Positions 43,913 to 53,079 of a stretch of DNA of 64,000 nucleotides are shown here, piece by piece. The DNA comes from Janthinobacterium sp. 64 (GTDB lineage: Bacteria; Pseudomonadota; Gammaproteobacteria; Burkholderiales; Burkholderiaceae_D): NCBI RefSeq assembly GCF_002813325.1, contig NZ_PHUG01000001.1, forward strand, positions 1,302,001-1,366,000. The letters are read 5' to 3'. The translations under genes and the position numbers were made by a program. Position 1 is the stretch's first letter, and each line of letters starts with the position of its first letter. Under the pieces are notes generated by a model. The model worked only from the letters and a program-made list of their open reading frames with translations. It was not told the DNA's origin and ran no database searches.

Positions 43913-44275
43913 ATGTCACAAGATATTATTTTGGATACCCAACTCCAGCAGACCAAAAACCTGGCCTGGTGGTTGTACCTGATACATGGCGCCAGCTTTG
44001 TGTTTTCGCTGGGCGCGTTTTCCTTCATTCCGCTCATCATCAATTATGTGAAGCGGGGCGAGGCGGCCGGGACCTTCGTGTACAGCCATCACAGCTGGAT
44101 GATCCGTTCCTTCTGGTGGTATGCGGCCTGGGTCGTTCTCGGCGCCGTGCTGTGGGTCACCATCATCGGCATTCCGCTGGCCTTCCTCGTGTGGGGCGTG
44201 GCCTGGCTGTGGAAAGCGTACCGCCTGCTGCGCGGCTTCATCGACCTGAACAACAACAGCCCCGTGCCCATGTAA
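43913..44275 (+). CDS. DUF4870-like small membrane protein
   Basis: A 120-aa inner-membrane protein with three or four hydrophobic segments (WWLYLIHGASFVFSLG, FIPLIINYVKRG, FWWYAAWVVLGAVLWVTIIGIPLAF). The pattern of a conserved YLIH segment, INYVKRGEAAGTFVYSHH and IRSFWW is that of DUF4870/TMEM-like proteins. Function is unknown. The ATG at 43913 has GGGAG upstream and the gene diverges from the serine hydrolase gene. Confidence 0.82.
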   Translation: MSQDIILDTQLQQTKNLAWWLYLIHGASFVFSLGAFSFIPLIINYVKRGEAAGTFVYSHHSWMIRSFWWYAAWVVLGAVLWVTIIGIPLAFLVWGVAWLWKAYRLLRGFIDLNNNSPVPM

Positions 44276-44281
44276 CGGCTA

Positions 44282-44309
44282 TGCGGGCAAGCCGTCGTGC
44301 TTGCCCGCA
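44282..44309. terminator. Hairpin between convergent genes
   Basis: An 11-bp stem TGCGGGCAAGC / GCTTGCCCGCA (44282-44292 with 44299-44309) lies between the DUF4870-like gene and metC, which converge. There is no T run, so it may be a weak terminator or a transcript-stabilising hairpin. Confidence 0.5.
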
Positions 44310-44314
44310 ACCCG

Positions 44315-45481
44315 TTACATCGCCGCGAACGCCCGTTCTATATCGGCGATCAAGTCCTGCGGATCTTCCAGCCCCACGTTCAGGCGCACGAGCTGGCCCG
44401 GCAATGGCCAGCCCTTGCGCATGGCGGCGATGCGGTACGGCATCACCAGGCTGTTCGCGCCGCCCCAGCTGTAGCCTATCTTGAACAATTGCAAGGCATC
44501 GACGAAGCGGTCCGTCTGCTGCTCCGTGTAGCGGGCATGGAACAGCACGGAAAACAGGCCGCCCGCGCCCGTGAAATCGCGCTGCCAGATTGCGTGGCCC
44601 GGGCAATCGGCGAACGCCGGATGCAGTACCGTGGCGATCTCGCTGCGTCCCTTGAGCCAGGCGGCCACCGCGCGCGCGCCCGCATCGTGCGCGTCGAAGC
44701 GCAGCTTCATGGTGGGCAAGCCGCGCAGCACCAGGTAGGCGTCGTCCGCCCCCACGCCCATGCCAAGGCGCATATGCGCCAGCGCCAGACGCTCATGCAG
44801 CGCCCTGTCCCGCGTGATCAGCGCGCCCATCAGCACGTCCGAGCCGCCCGACTGGTATTTCGTCAGCGCCTGCATGATGATGTCCACGCCCAGGTCGAAG
44901 CCGCGCAGGGCCAGGCCGGCCGACCAGGTGTTATCCAAAGCCACCAATACGCCGCGCGCGTGGGCGGCCGCGCAGATGGCGGGCAAGTCCGGCACTTCCA
45001 TGGTCACGGAACCGGGCGCCTCCGTCCAGATCAGCTTGGTATTTTCCTGAATCAGCGCGGCGATGCCGGCGCCGATGAGCGGGTCGTAATAGCGGGCCGT
45101 GATGCCAAAATCCTGCGCCAGCCAGCGCCCCAGTTCGCGGTTCGGGTTGTAGATATTTTCCGGCAGTAGCACGTCGTCGCCTGTTTTGAGCAGCGCAAAG
45201 TCCGCCATGGCGATGGCCGCCAGGCCCGACGGCGCCAGCAGGCAGTACTTGCCCCCTTCGATCTCGGCCAGCCGCGCTTCCAGGGTGAACGTGGTAGGCG
45301 TGCCGTGCAAGCCGTAGGTGTAGGCGTTCTTCTCTTTCCAGTCGCCCGAACGCATGGCCGCCACGTCCTTGAACAGCACGGTCGATGCGTGATGGATGGC
45401 GTTGGGAAACGCGGCAAAGCCTTGCGGCGCCTGGTAATCGCTGTGGATCAGCGCCGTCTGGGGGGATTTGATTGTGGTCAT
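44315..45481 (-). CDS. metC: Cystathionine beta-lyase MetC
   Basis: PLP-dependent lyase of 388 aa converting cystathionine to homocysteine in methionine synthesis. Characteristic segments are KNAYTYGLHGTPTTFTLEAR, the PLP-stacking region LAPSGLAAIAMADFALL, the Asp in ALDNTWSAGLALRGFDLG, and the Schiff-base lysine in ALTKYQSGGSDVLMG, where the usual His of the GHSD motif is Gly. The ATG at 45481 is chosen from homology; no Shine-Dalgarno site is clear and the rimO terminator ends only 21 bases upstream. A cystathionine gamma-lyase or synthase is less likely because of the MetC-type N-terminus. Confidence 0.9.
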   Translation of the reverse strand: MTTIKSPQTALIHSDYQAPQGFAAFPNAIHHASTVLFKDVAAMRSGDWKEKNAYTYGLHGTPTTFTLEARLAEIEGGKYCLLAPSGLAAIAMADFALLKTGDDVLLPENIYNPNRELGRWLAQDFGITARYYDPLIGAGIAALIQENTKLIWTEAPGSVTMEVPDLPAICAAAHARGVLVALDNTWSAGLALRGFDLGVDIIMQALTKYQSGGSDVLMGALITRDRALHERLALAHMRLGMGVGADDAYLVLRGLPTMKLRFDAHDAGARAVAAWLKGRSEIATVLHPAFADCPGHAIWQRDFTGAGGLFSVLFHARYTEQQTDRFVDALQLFKIGYSWGGANSLVMPYRIAAMRKGWPLPGQLVRLNVGLEDPQDLIADIERAFAAM

Positions 45482-45495
45482 GGCATCGTCGGCAA

Positions 45496-45530
45496 AATAA
45501 AAAGGCGGGCCAGTCTGTGCTGGTCCGCCT
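45496..45530 (-). terminator. Intrinsic terminator after rimO
   Basis: An 11-bp stem AGGCGGGCCAG / CTGGTCCGCCT (45503-45513 with 45520-45530, one G-U pair) is followed on the minus strand by TTTTATTTT. It separates rimO from metC. Confidence 0.85.
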
Positions 45531-45597
45531 TGATTGTAAGGGCTTATGCCCTTTGCCTGCCGTACGTATGACAGAGTGTTACACCTGCGAAAAATAT

Positions 45598-47004
45598 TTA
45601 TTCCGCAGCGCCCCACAGGTCGTGCGCATCGGCGGATGTAATGGTCACGTCAACGAATTGCCCCACGGCCAGCTTGCGGTGCGGCTCGAATGGCGGTTTT
45701 ACGTACACGACGCCATCGATTTCCGGCGCGTCGGCAGACGAGCGGCCCACGCCGCCAGAGCGGGTGACTTCATCGATGAGTACGCGCACGGTCTTGCCGA
45801 CCTTGGCTTGCAGGCGTTTTTTCGAAATTTCTTCCTGCAGCAGCATCACGCGGCCGCGGCGCTCTTCGCGCAGCTCTTCCGGCACGGGATTTTCGATCGC
45901 ATTGGCCGTCGCGCCTTCGACGGGCGAATAGGCGAAGCAGCCCAGACGGTCGATCTGCGCTTCCTTGAGGAAGTCGAGCAAGTATTCGAATTCCGCTTCC
46001 GTTTCACCAGGGAAACCGGCGATGAAGGTCGAGCGGATGGTGAGATCCGGGTTGATGGCGCGCCAGGCCTGGATGCGGTCGAGGTTTTTCTCGCCGCTGG
46101 CAGGACGCTTCATGCGCTTCAAGACATCAGGATGCGCATGCTGCATTGGAATGTCGAGGTAAGGCAAGATGTGGCCGCCGCTCATCATCGGGATGATCTG
46201 GTCCACGTGCGGGTACGGATAGACGTAATGCAAGCGTACCCAGGCGCCGTAGGTCTTGGCCAGCTCGCCCAGCGCTTCCGTCAGCTGCGTCATGTGGGTT
46301 TTCACGGGACGGCCATTCCAGAAGCCGGAACGGAATTTCACGTCCACGCCATACGCCGAGGTATCTTGCGAAATGACCAGCAATTCCTTGACGCCGGCCT
46401 TGAACAGGTTTTCCGCTTCGATCATCAATTCACCGATCGGACGCGAGACGAGGTCGCCGCGCATCGACGGGATGATGCAGAAACTGCAACGGTGGTTGCA
46501 GCCTTCGGAAATTTTCAGGTAGGCATAGTGCTTCGGCGTCAGCTTGATGCCTTGCGGCGGCACCAGGTCGAGGAAGGGCGCGTGCGGCTTCGGCAAGTGA
46601 AAATGGACGGAATCCATCACTTCGGCCAGCGCGTGCGGACCCGTGACGGACAGCACTTTCGGGTGCACCTTCATGATGATGTCGTCGCCGGCAGCATCTT
46701 TCTTGGCGCCCAGGCAACCTGTCACGATGACTTTGCCGTTTTCAGCCAGCGCTTCGCCGATGGCGTCGAGCGACTCTTGCACGGCAGCATCGATAAAACC
46801 GCAGGTATTGACGATCACCAGATCGGCGCCAGCATAGGATTTCGCCGTTTCGTAGCCTTCGGCGCGCAGTTGGGTCAGGATTTGTTCGGAGTCGACCAGC
46901 GCTTTCGGGCAGCCGAGCGAGACAAAGCCCACTTTCGGAGCAGCCCCTGGAATGATGGCGGCAGGGGTAGATTTGACTTCAGGAATACGGGAGATCGAAT
47001 GCAT
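45598..47004 (-). CDS. rimO: Ribosomal protein S12 methylthiotransferase RimO
   Basis: Radical-SAM enzyme of 468 aa that adds a methylthio group to an Asp of ribosomal protein S12. The N-terminal UPF0004 domain has cysteines in [21 protein letters not shown] and VTGCLGAKK. The radical-SAM motif CNHRCSFC is near residue 155 ([20 protein letters not shown]). A C-terminal TRAM domain ends the protein ([26 protein letters not shown]). An upstream in-frame start at 47040 exists; the one chosen fits the family N-terminus. It is followed by a strong terminator. Confidence 0.96.
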   Translation of the reverse strand: MHSISRIPEVKSTPAAIIPGAAPKVGFVSLGCPKALVDSEQILTQLRAEGYETAKSYAGADLVIVNTCGFIDAAVQESLDAIGEALAENGKVIVTGCLGAKKDAAGDDIIMKVHPKVLSVTGPHALAEVMDSVHFHLPKPHAPFLDLVPPQGIKLTPKHYAYLKISEGCNHRCSFCIIPSMRGDLVSRPIGELMIEAENLFKAGVKELLVISQDTSAYGVDVKFRSGFWNGRPVKTHMTQLTEALGELAKTYGAWVRLHYVYPYPHVDQIIPMMSGGHILPYLDIPMQHAHPDVLKRMKRPASGEKNLDRIQAWRAINPDLTIRSTFIAGFPGETEAEFEYLLDFLKEAQIDRLGCFAYSPVEGATANAIENPVPEELREERRGRVMLLQEEISKKRLQAKVGKTVRVLIDEVTRSGGVGRSSADAPEIDGVVYVKPPFEPHRKLAVGQFVDVTITSADAHDLWGAAE

Positions 47005-47239
47005 GATAGAGTGCCGGGAAAATTTTGACCAATCGAACATTGTACATTATTCTGTGCTCTGTTCCATGCCAATATCCAGATAGCACCTCGCCCAGAACTT
47101 CTGCTTGTTGTTTTCACAGCTTTACGCATTGCACTTCATTGAGTCCAAGCAAAAGCAGCCAGTCAGAGCCGCGTCGCCCCCCCTGCCAGTCCCGCAATCC
47201 GCCCCCTATGCGCCACGACCTCCATGTGCATGGCGTAAA

Positions 47240-50203
47240 TTAGCGCCCAACAGAAATAAAAGCGGCCCACATCGACGGATGGCGAAGTCGAATATCCTTA
47301 TCGTGAAGCGACTGCAACATGGCATCACGTAATGCAAATGCGAAAGGCACCCTTGCTCCAGCATTCAGATACGAACGCATGGCACGTATCGTTAATGTCT
47401 CAGTTGCCCGGGATTCCACTGGCCATAAGCTGGCGACGACCGTTCTCGATCCAGCATACAAAAATGCACTAGTCAATCCCGAAAATCCTTCTGCGTCAAT
47501 CGTTCCATCGCTTCCTGATGTGTCGCAGGCGCTCAGATAGACCAGGTCGGCATCAAGATGCAATTCATACACTTCCGTAGCAGACAGAAAGCTCTCCCTA
47601 GGTGGACCAGTCCCTCTGGAGAGTAACAGGCTAGGCCCAAGTGCCCCACTAATTTCTCCGCCAAGATAGCCATGTGTACTGAAGACGAGTATTCGATAGT
47701 TCTGCAACGGCAAAGCCATCAGCTTCTGTTTGCTAGCCTGCGGGCCGAGCAGAAGCCGCCTTGAACGCGAGGGGAACATATTCGCCAGCGCCTTGAGTTC
47801 CCTGGCAAACGCCGTTGATGTGGTGTCGGACTGGAAAGTCTCGTTGACAGTCGTTGAGCCCCGCAATTGAAATTCACGCATGCCATTCAACTCCTGACGA
47901 GTAAAAGAACTGCTGCCGACAGGATCACCAATACCCAAGAAGAGGTTTTTCGCATTAGTAGGAGCGCGCTCGCTCAAACTAGCCCACGCCAGGATCGACG
48001 GCGCAATGGTAATCGCCACCTTTTCCACAAGCCAGCACCCGCCTGCACTTGGTCTGCAGCTAGCCACTCGCAGTGCAGACCAGGGCAAGCGATCAAAAAC
48101 AGCAGGGGGAGCCAATATCCAGCGTGTCTTGCCGACGATATTTGATGCAATATTACCGAACAGGGCAGTATGAAGTTGCTCTGCCGCAGCCATCGGGAAA
48201 GGCGGAATTTGCTCCGTATACCAGATATTTTTCAGGTTGTTCGCGGCAGACAGCTCAATACTAGCTTTGCGCAGCGCAGCCAAGGATTGGGAGATGACCT
48301 CCAGCCGGATACCATCAGTACTAATACAAACGATCATATTACCTGCGGGATGCAGTATCCATTGCCAATATGCATCCGACACAGCCAATGCTGGCGTCAA
48401 GCGATCCCAAGAAACAGTGCCAACGCTTGCGATAGCCTGGCCATTGGTCGTGGCTATTTTGTTCAAGTCCCGCTTCAGATCCTTTAACTCGCTCATGACT
48501 GATGCGAGGTCTTTTTGCAGCCACTCCCCCTCCTTTCCGTCTTTTTTCTTATCCATACTGACTGTAGCAAGTGCACTTCTTATGCTGATCAGGCTATGCA
48601 GCAACGCACCTTCGCGGTCGAGTAAACGCTGAACCACCTCATTACCTGCACTCGACCGTCGCGCTGCATGCTGCACGCCTTGCCCGAAACGTGATGCACT
48701 AAAGGTCTGAAGGATCGTCAATATCTCGTCCTTGGGCTGCGGATCGTTTACAGGCTGGGGAACGGTTTCCGCAATACTCTTTAGCAGCCTGGCACTAACT
48801 TCCAGAAGTAAACTATCAATCGGTAACCGTACTCGACCAAGCTCGTCAGAGCGCTCCAGCGCCTGCGATGCAATCAGCCTCAAACGCGCTGAGCGCCATA
48901 AGGACATTGCCTCGGCGTCCATGCCACGCTTGTAAGCAAAGATGGCCATTTCATTCTCTACCATGGCCATCAGCGTGCTTGCCTCGGCAGGCTCACTCAA
49001 GTTTCGCTGCGATCGCTTGTATGCCGATGCCAGTACTGCTTGTGCCTCGGCATTTCGTTCCAGTACGGAATACGCCCGCGCAAGCCGTATCAGCGTAAAG
49101 ATGTGTTCGCTGCTAACCGTGTCATCTCCGAGCACCTTGATGACTTCTGAATAGTCGTCTAACGCGTTTACTGGATGATGTGACTCACTTATCCCGGCGC
49201 CGATCCTGATACTCTTCAAACCATTTTCCGCAAGTTCAAGCGCATATGCTGTGCGACCGGCAACTTGTAGCATGGGGATGAAGTTCATCGCCGTGTTAGC
49301 CCAGTAAGTGTCGCCCCAAGCCTTTTTGGCCGCGAGCAATTCGCGCACTTGGCGTTCAAAAAGTGTGAAATCCTGGCGCTGATAAGCGAGCCGTGCCTGA
49401 AAAGACAGGCCTTCGTCACGTAATTCAAAGGCACTCATCTGCCGCATAGTTTCCAGGCTACGTGCGAAGTCAGCTTTTTTTGCTTTAAGCAATTCTTGCT
49501 GATAATCCCGTTCAAGTTGCACTTTGCGCGCCACATCGTTCTCCGCCTTTCTGGCGGCGTCGAGCTGGCGCAATCGTAAGGCAACAATGCCGGGCTTACT
49601 CTCCCTTGCATCATCGAGCGGTGGTAATGCCAGTATCGCGGCGCTCAAACTGATCATGTTCCGCGCAGCCGATTCAGCAAGCATAATATCCCCGGCATTT
49701 TCGCTGAGGCGCAATAGCCTCATCCAGCGTCCGCCTTCGTTGATGACGTCGCCCCCACTGCTCGTCGGCCGCCAGCTGCGCATCTCCAACATCAACTGTT
49801 CCGCATCGACATAGCGGCCCAAGCCGAAGTAAGCACCAATAAGACAGTCAGCAGCTGCAGTGCGCTCCTCTTGGCTGACGGCGCGCGCAGCCTGATAATG
49901 ACACAGCCTCATAACCTGCGGGAACTGCCCGAGTGTTGCATACATACCCTTGATCTGCTCAAAGATCAGCGATCTCAACCCTTTCGGGAACGGCTGCCCA
50001 GGCATATCCGCTTGCAGAAGAGCGCCAAACGTCTTTAATTCCATCTCTGCCGGCGCCCCCATCGGCGGCAAGGGCTTTGCCACGTCGGCAGCGACAGCTT
50101 GAACCAGTTCCTGGGGGCTTGCTTGAACAGGTGTGAGATGCAGGAAAATCAGCTCTGCCAGCAAGATCACGCGACACAGGCTGCGAAGGCAAAAGAAAAC
50201 CAT
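47240..50203 (-). CDS. Exported CHAT-domain caspase-like protease
   Basis: A 987-aa protein whose C-terminal third is a CHAT (caspase HetF-associated with TPRs) peptidase. The catalytic His is His844 in VFSTHGYLG and the catalytic Cys is Cys893 in VYLSACDTSGS. GFSGLTSAFLYAGSRTVVASLWPV is the typical segment following the Cys. The N-terminus is a signal peptide (CRVILLAELIFLHLTPVQA), so the protein is expected in the periplasm, which is unusual for CHAT proteases. Residues about 60-600 are helical and TPR-like (AAADCLIGAYFGLGRYVDAE, LAENGLKSIRIGAG). The start ATG lies in a TAATG overlap with the upstream lipoprotein hydrolase. GC content is clearly below the neighbours. The target of the protease is unknown. 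Confidence 0.9.
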   Translation of the reverse strand: MVFFCLRSLCRVILLAELIFLHLTPVQASPQELVQAVAADVAKPLPPMGAPAEMELKTFGALLQADMPGQPFPKGLRSLIFEQIKGMYATLGQFPQVMRLCHYQAARAVSQEERTAAADCLIGAYFGLGRYVDAEQLMLEMRSWRPTSSGGDVINEGGRWMRLLRLSENAGDIMLAESAARNMISLSAAILALPPLDDARESKPGIVALRLRQLDAARKAENDVARKVQLERDYQQELLKAKKADFARSLETMRQMSAFELRDEGLSFQARLAYQRQDFTLFERQVRELLAAKKAWGDTYWANTAMNFIPMLQVAGRTAYALELAENGLKSIRIGAGISESHHPVNALDDYSEVIKVLGDDTVSSEHIFTLIRLARAYSVLERNAEAQAVLASAYKRSQRNLSEPAEASTLMAMVENEMAIFAYKRGMDAEAMSLWRSARLRLIASQALERSDELGRVRLPIDSLLLEVSARLLKSIAETVPQPVNDPQPKDEILTILQTFSASRFGQGVQHAARRSSAGNEVVQRLLDREGALLHSLISIRSALATVSMDKKKDGKEGEWLQKDLASVMSELKDLKRDLNKIATTNGQAIASVGTVSWDRLTPALAVSDAYWQWILHPAGNMIVCISTDGIRLEVISQSLAALRKASIELSAANNLKNIWYTEQIPPFPMAAAEQLHTALFGNIASNIVGKTRWILAPPAVFDRLPWSALRVASCRPSAGGCWLVEKVAITIAPSILAWASLSERAPTNAKNLFLGIGDPVGSSSFTRQELNGMREFQLRGSTTVNETFQSDTTSTAFARELKALANMFPSRSRRLLLGPQASKQKLMALPLQNYRILVFSTHGYLGGEISGALGPSLLLSRGTGPPRESFLSATEVYELHLDADLVYLSACDTSGSDGTIDAEGFSGLTSAFLYAGSRTVVASLWPVESRATETLTIRAMRSYLNAGARVPFAFALRDAMLQSLHDKDIRLRHPSMWAAFISVGR

Positions 50204-51552
50204 TATTTCTCTTCGTACGGTAAATGCAGAAATGTCAAGCTTGCCGAAACATCCTCCCCTTGCCTGCTGATCTTATATGCTATGGGTACCTTGCGTGAGA
50301 CGGCACTGGCGACATTGGATTCATACGCGCCGCGCTTTTGCAATTTCTGCCTCAGACCCACGCTGGCGTTTCCCGGCTGACTGTCAATTTCCTGCCCGCC
50401 ACTTTCAAGATCCGCTCTCGGGGCAAAAGACGCAAGGACCAACACTCTTTCGGTGCCGGCATGGGCATCGAGTCTCAGCGCCTGCTTCGGGTCGGCAGGA
50501 ATGCGGAAGGTCTTCGACGGCTGTTCTTGCTTCACTCTCTTGGTAGGATAATAGCGCTCGATTATCCTACGGCTGCCTTCATTGAACACATAGATCCAGC
50601 ACGGCCTTGTGCTACTGATCTGCAACGCATACATGTCGCCGGAGTATAAGGGCAGATCCATCGGCAATGGGGCACCATTCGGCGTCACTAATGCAATTTT
50701 TACATTAAATGGAATGTATTCATCGGCCACCAATTTGCGGATATGCGTGGCAACATATGCATACACATCGTCCGCCCGCGTAGCTGGCTTTACCAGATTG
50801 ATATGGTCGCGTTCAAACGGCATTGCCGTTTCATCGCATCCGGTCAGGGCCCGGTTGCGCGCGACGATAACCATGTTACCAACTGCATATTTTTCATATG
50901 CACAAAAGCTTTTTGGGTACGGTGCCTCCACGGTGCGCCGTCGCAACAGCGCTCCCCAGCTGTCGTCTTCGGCTTGAAGGAATGTGTTCAGCTCAATTGG
51001 ATTCATGTCATTAAACTGGGGATTGCGGGTTAGTACCGACATGATGCTGGCCACTTCCGCGCCGCCGCTCGGCGTGCCGAAAAAAAAGATCCCTGCAACC
51101 TTGGCATAATCTTCGGGATGAGAGATGCTCAGTTGTATCAACATCCGCCTTGCTACCAAGCCGCCCATGCTGTGGCTGACGAAGATTACCTTGTCAGCAT
51201 GTTCGAACAACTGCTTGGTCCGCAGCCGCTCATTGAGCAGCACGGCGATTTCGTTGATATTGCTGGCGCGCCGCAGTGCTCCGCTTTGATACGCGAGACT
51301 GATGACCCGGGGAGCTTCTTTAAACCGCGGATCCGACGCAAGCATTACGGGCCAGCTCTGCTTGGCGGAATCGGCCTTGAAGCTCAATTCAGCATTGCCC
51401 ATGACACCGTGAATAAAGACAACCGCTACATGCTCGGTGCGAGTACCCGAAATATCCAGGTCAACGCTGGCCGGAGCTTGCGTGACAGGTTCGCAGGCAC
51501 ATATCAGCAGGGTAGCAACAATGGCAACGATACGACGCCTATTTAAGTGCAT
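50203..51552 (-). CDS. Lipoprotein alpha/beta-hydrolase with DUF4384-like C-terminal domain
   Basis: A 449-aa predicted lipoprotein. The ATG at 51552 has AGAGGAG upstream and gives a lipoprotein-type signal (VAIVATLLICACEP). The alpha/beta-hydrolase domain has VVFIHGVMG at the oxyanion region and the nucleophile Ser128 in VSHSMGGLVARRM (SHSMG rather than GHSMG), as in PGAP1-like and lecithin-acyltransferase-like lipases. IFFFGTPSGGAEVASIM follows. The last 110 residues resemble DUF4384 (LPMDLPLYSGDMYALQISST, then YVFNEGSRRIIERYYP and VLVLAS), a domain often found with caspase-fold proteins. It is coupled to the CHAT gene by TAATG. Confidence 0.83.
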   Translation of the reverse strand: MHLNRRRIVAIVATLLICACEPVTQAPASVDLDISGTRTEHVAVVFIHGVMGNAELSFKADSAKQSWPVMLASDPRFKEAPRVISLAYQSGALRRASNINEIAVLLNERLRTKQLFEHADKVIFVSHSMGGLVARRMLIQLSISHPEDYAKVAGIFFFGTPSGGAEVASIMSVLTRNPQFNDMNPIELNTFLQAEDDSWGALLRRRTVEAPYPKSFCAYEKYAVGNMVIVARNRALTGCDETAMPFERDHINLVKPATRADDVYAYVATHIRKLVADEYIPFNVKIALVTPNGAPLPMDLPLYSGDMYALQISSTRPCWIYVFNEGSRRIIERYYPTKRVKQEQPSKTFRIPADPKQALRLDAHAGTERVLVLASFAPRADLESGGQEIDSQPGNASVGLRQKLQKRGAYESNVASAVSRKVPIAYKISRQGEDVSASLTFLHLPYEEK

Positions 51553-51658
51553 TGCATACTCCTCTGACACGTTGACCATAGGCCATGCAGGTTCTTGCCA
51601 TGTACCGGTTTCAACCTGCATCGATACGCCACGTTGCGACCAGCCTCTTATCGCCAAG

Positions 51659-52840
51659 CTACATGTCTGCACACCCCAGCGGATATTTTCTGATATCTCG
51701 CTTGCCGTTGATGTGCACCTCCGCCGGTGAGTGGCTAGCGCGTTCAGCGATACTGGGATGGCCTCCACCAGGCGGCACCACCCGGTCTTCACAATGGCTG
51801 AACCAATTCCCCGGCGAGTCTCCGACTGACCAATGCGACATAGCCATCACAGCGGCCCCGGCATCAGATGGAGGCGACCGCAAGGCGTAGTGCTGCTGCA
51901 ACAACTCGCGCATCCAGCTCAATGTCAACAGCGATAACCGATTGTCATCTTGATAGCCGCCTCCGATATCGCTATGCGAGCCCGGGAACCACTTCTGGCT
52001 GATTTCGGTATATTGAGGATTTAACGGTTGACATACCAGTAATGGTGCAAAACGGCTGCGTTTTTCATCTGCGGAAACCGCATGTACGTAGGTCTTGATA
52101 GTTGGATAGGAATCGGATTTATACCGGTCGCCGACACGGCGATCCGCCTCCTCCCGACATGGTCCGAAAGTCTTAAACCATGAGCCAGGCACGGTATCCC
52201 ATAGGCCGACAAACTCGATCCGGGCCGGGCGCATATCCAATTTGAGTTTGGCCAGCAATTCTGAGGCCAGCGGTGGGGCCTGCCCAGGATGCCAGCCTTT
52301 CCAGAACGGCAGAAAATCGATATCACTCACGTTGCGGGTAATGTCCAGCACGCTGTCCCATACGGCCATGCGCTGGCCGGCATCGATCGAGAGTGCTGCC
52401 GACAACGGCAGACCAGCATATGAGATTAACCCGGCGAGCGCCCGCGCCTCATGTCCGCCTCGACTGAAACCAAACAGGTAGATAGCATCGCCTTGTGCGT
52501 AATGGCGCGCGATGAAATCATAGCCCATCAAAATACGCTTTTTCATGCCAATGCCCAACGCCATGCCTATCAACTGGGTATTGGCACCGCCAACTCCCTC
52601 AATATATAGGCTCGTGGATTGTAGATCTGCATTGTTCGCTACCAACTCATAGATGCGCTGCACGTTGGTATTTGAAGATAGGTCATTACTGGTGCCGTCC
52701 ATGAAAACAAAAATGCTCTTGGGCTTACCAGCGTCCCCCTGGAATGTGTGCTCGGCTACCCGTGGCGTCATCCACGAACAACCCCATAGACAGCAACACA
52801 GGAGCAATGTGGCACAGCGCTCGATCCACTGACTATTCAT
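51659..52840 (-). CDS. DUF2235-domain lipoprotein hydrolase (Tle1-like phospholipase fold)
   Basis: A 393-aa predicted lipoprotein; the signal LLLCCCLWGCSW has a lipobox with Cys21. The DUF2235 alpha/beta-hydrolase domain opens with SIFVFMDGTSNDLSSNTNVQR. The nucleophile Ser126 lies in the motif LFGFSRGGHEARALAGLI, the catalytic Asp probably in VGLWDTVPGS, and the His in FPGSHSDIGGGY. This is the Tle1 type I lipase effector family, but here with a lipoprotein signal and no T6SS genes nearby. It is the first gene of the low-GC set, 106 bases upstream of the second hydrolase. A GGAG precedes the ATG. Confidence 0.88.
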   Translation of the reverse strand: MNSQWIERCATLLLCCCLWGCSWMTPRVAEHTFQGDAGKPKSIFVFMDGTSNDLSSNTNVQRIYELVANNADLQSTSLYIEGVGGANTQLIGMALGIGMKKRILMGYDFIARHYAQGDAIYLFGFSRGGHEARALAGLISYAGLPLSAALSIDAGQRMAVWDSVLDITRNVSDIDFLPFWKGWHPGQAPPLASELLAKLKLDMRPARIEFVGLWDTVPGSWFKTFGPCREEADRRVGDRYKSDSYPTIKTYVHAVSADEKRSRFAPLLVCQPLNPQYTEISQKWFPGSHSDIGGGYQDDNRLSLLTLSWMRELLQQHYALRSPPSDAGAAVMAMSHWSVGDSPGNWFSHCEDRVVPPGGGHPSIAERASHSPAEVHINGKRDIRKYPLGCADM

Positions 52841-53079
52841 GGGAGCACTCCAGTCTCAAAATATCAACGATAGGATGTCTTTTGAGACTAGGACAACTAG
52901 CTGGCCATTACAATGGATGACACCATGACCTTTGCGCTAAATCAGCGGCGCGCCATATGTTTGATTTCAAGGATAACGGTTCAATGGCACCGGCAAAATG
53001 GCCGCGTTTTTGCCCCACCATGAAAAAACGGCACAGTGAAATTCCACCGTACCGCCTGACATCGGAATCAGCAAGTAAC
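52841..53079. promoter_or_regulatory. Intergenic region upstream of the DUF2235 gene and downstream of phaR
   Basis: This 239-base region marks the change from island to core composition. It must hold the promoter for the low-GC operon, but I see no clear -35/-10 pair. I also see no integrase-type attachment repeats. Confidence 0.4.
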
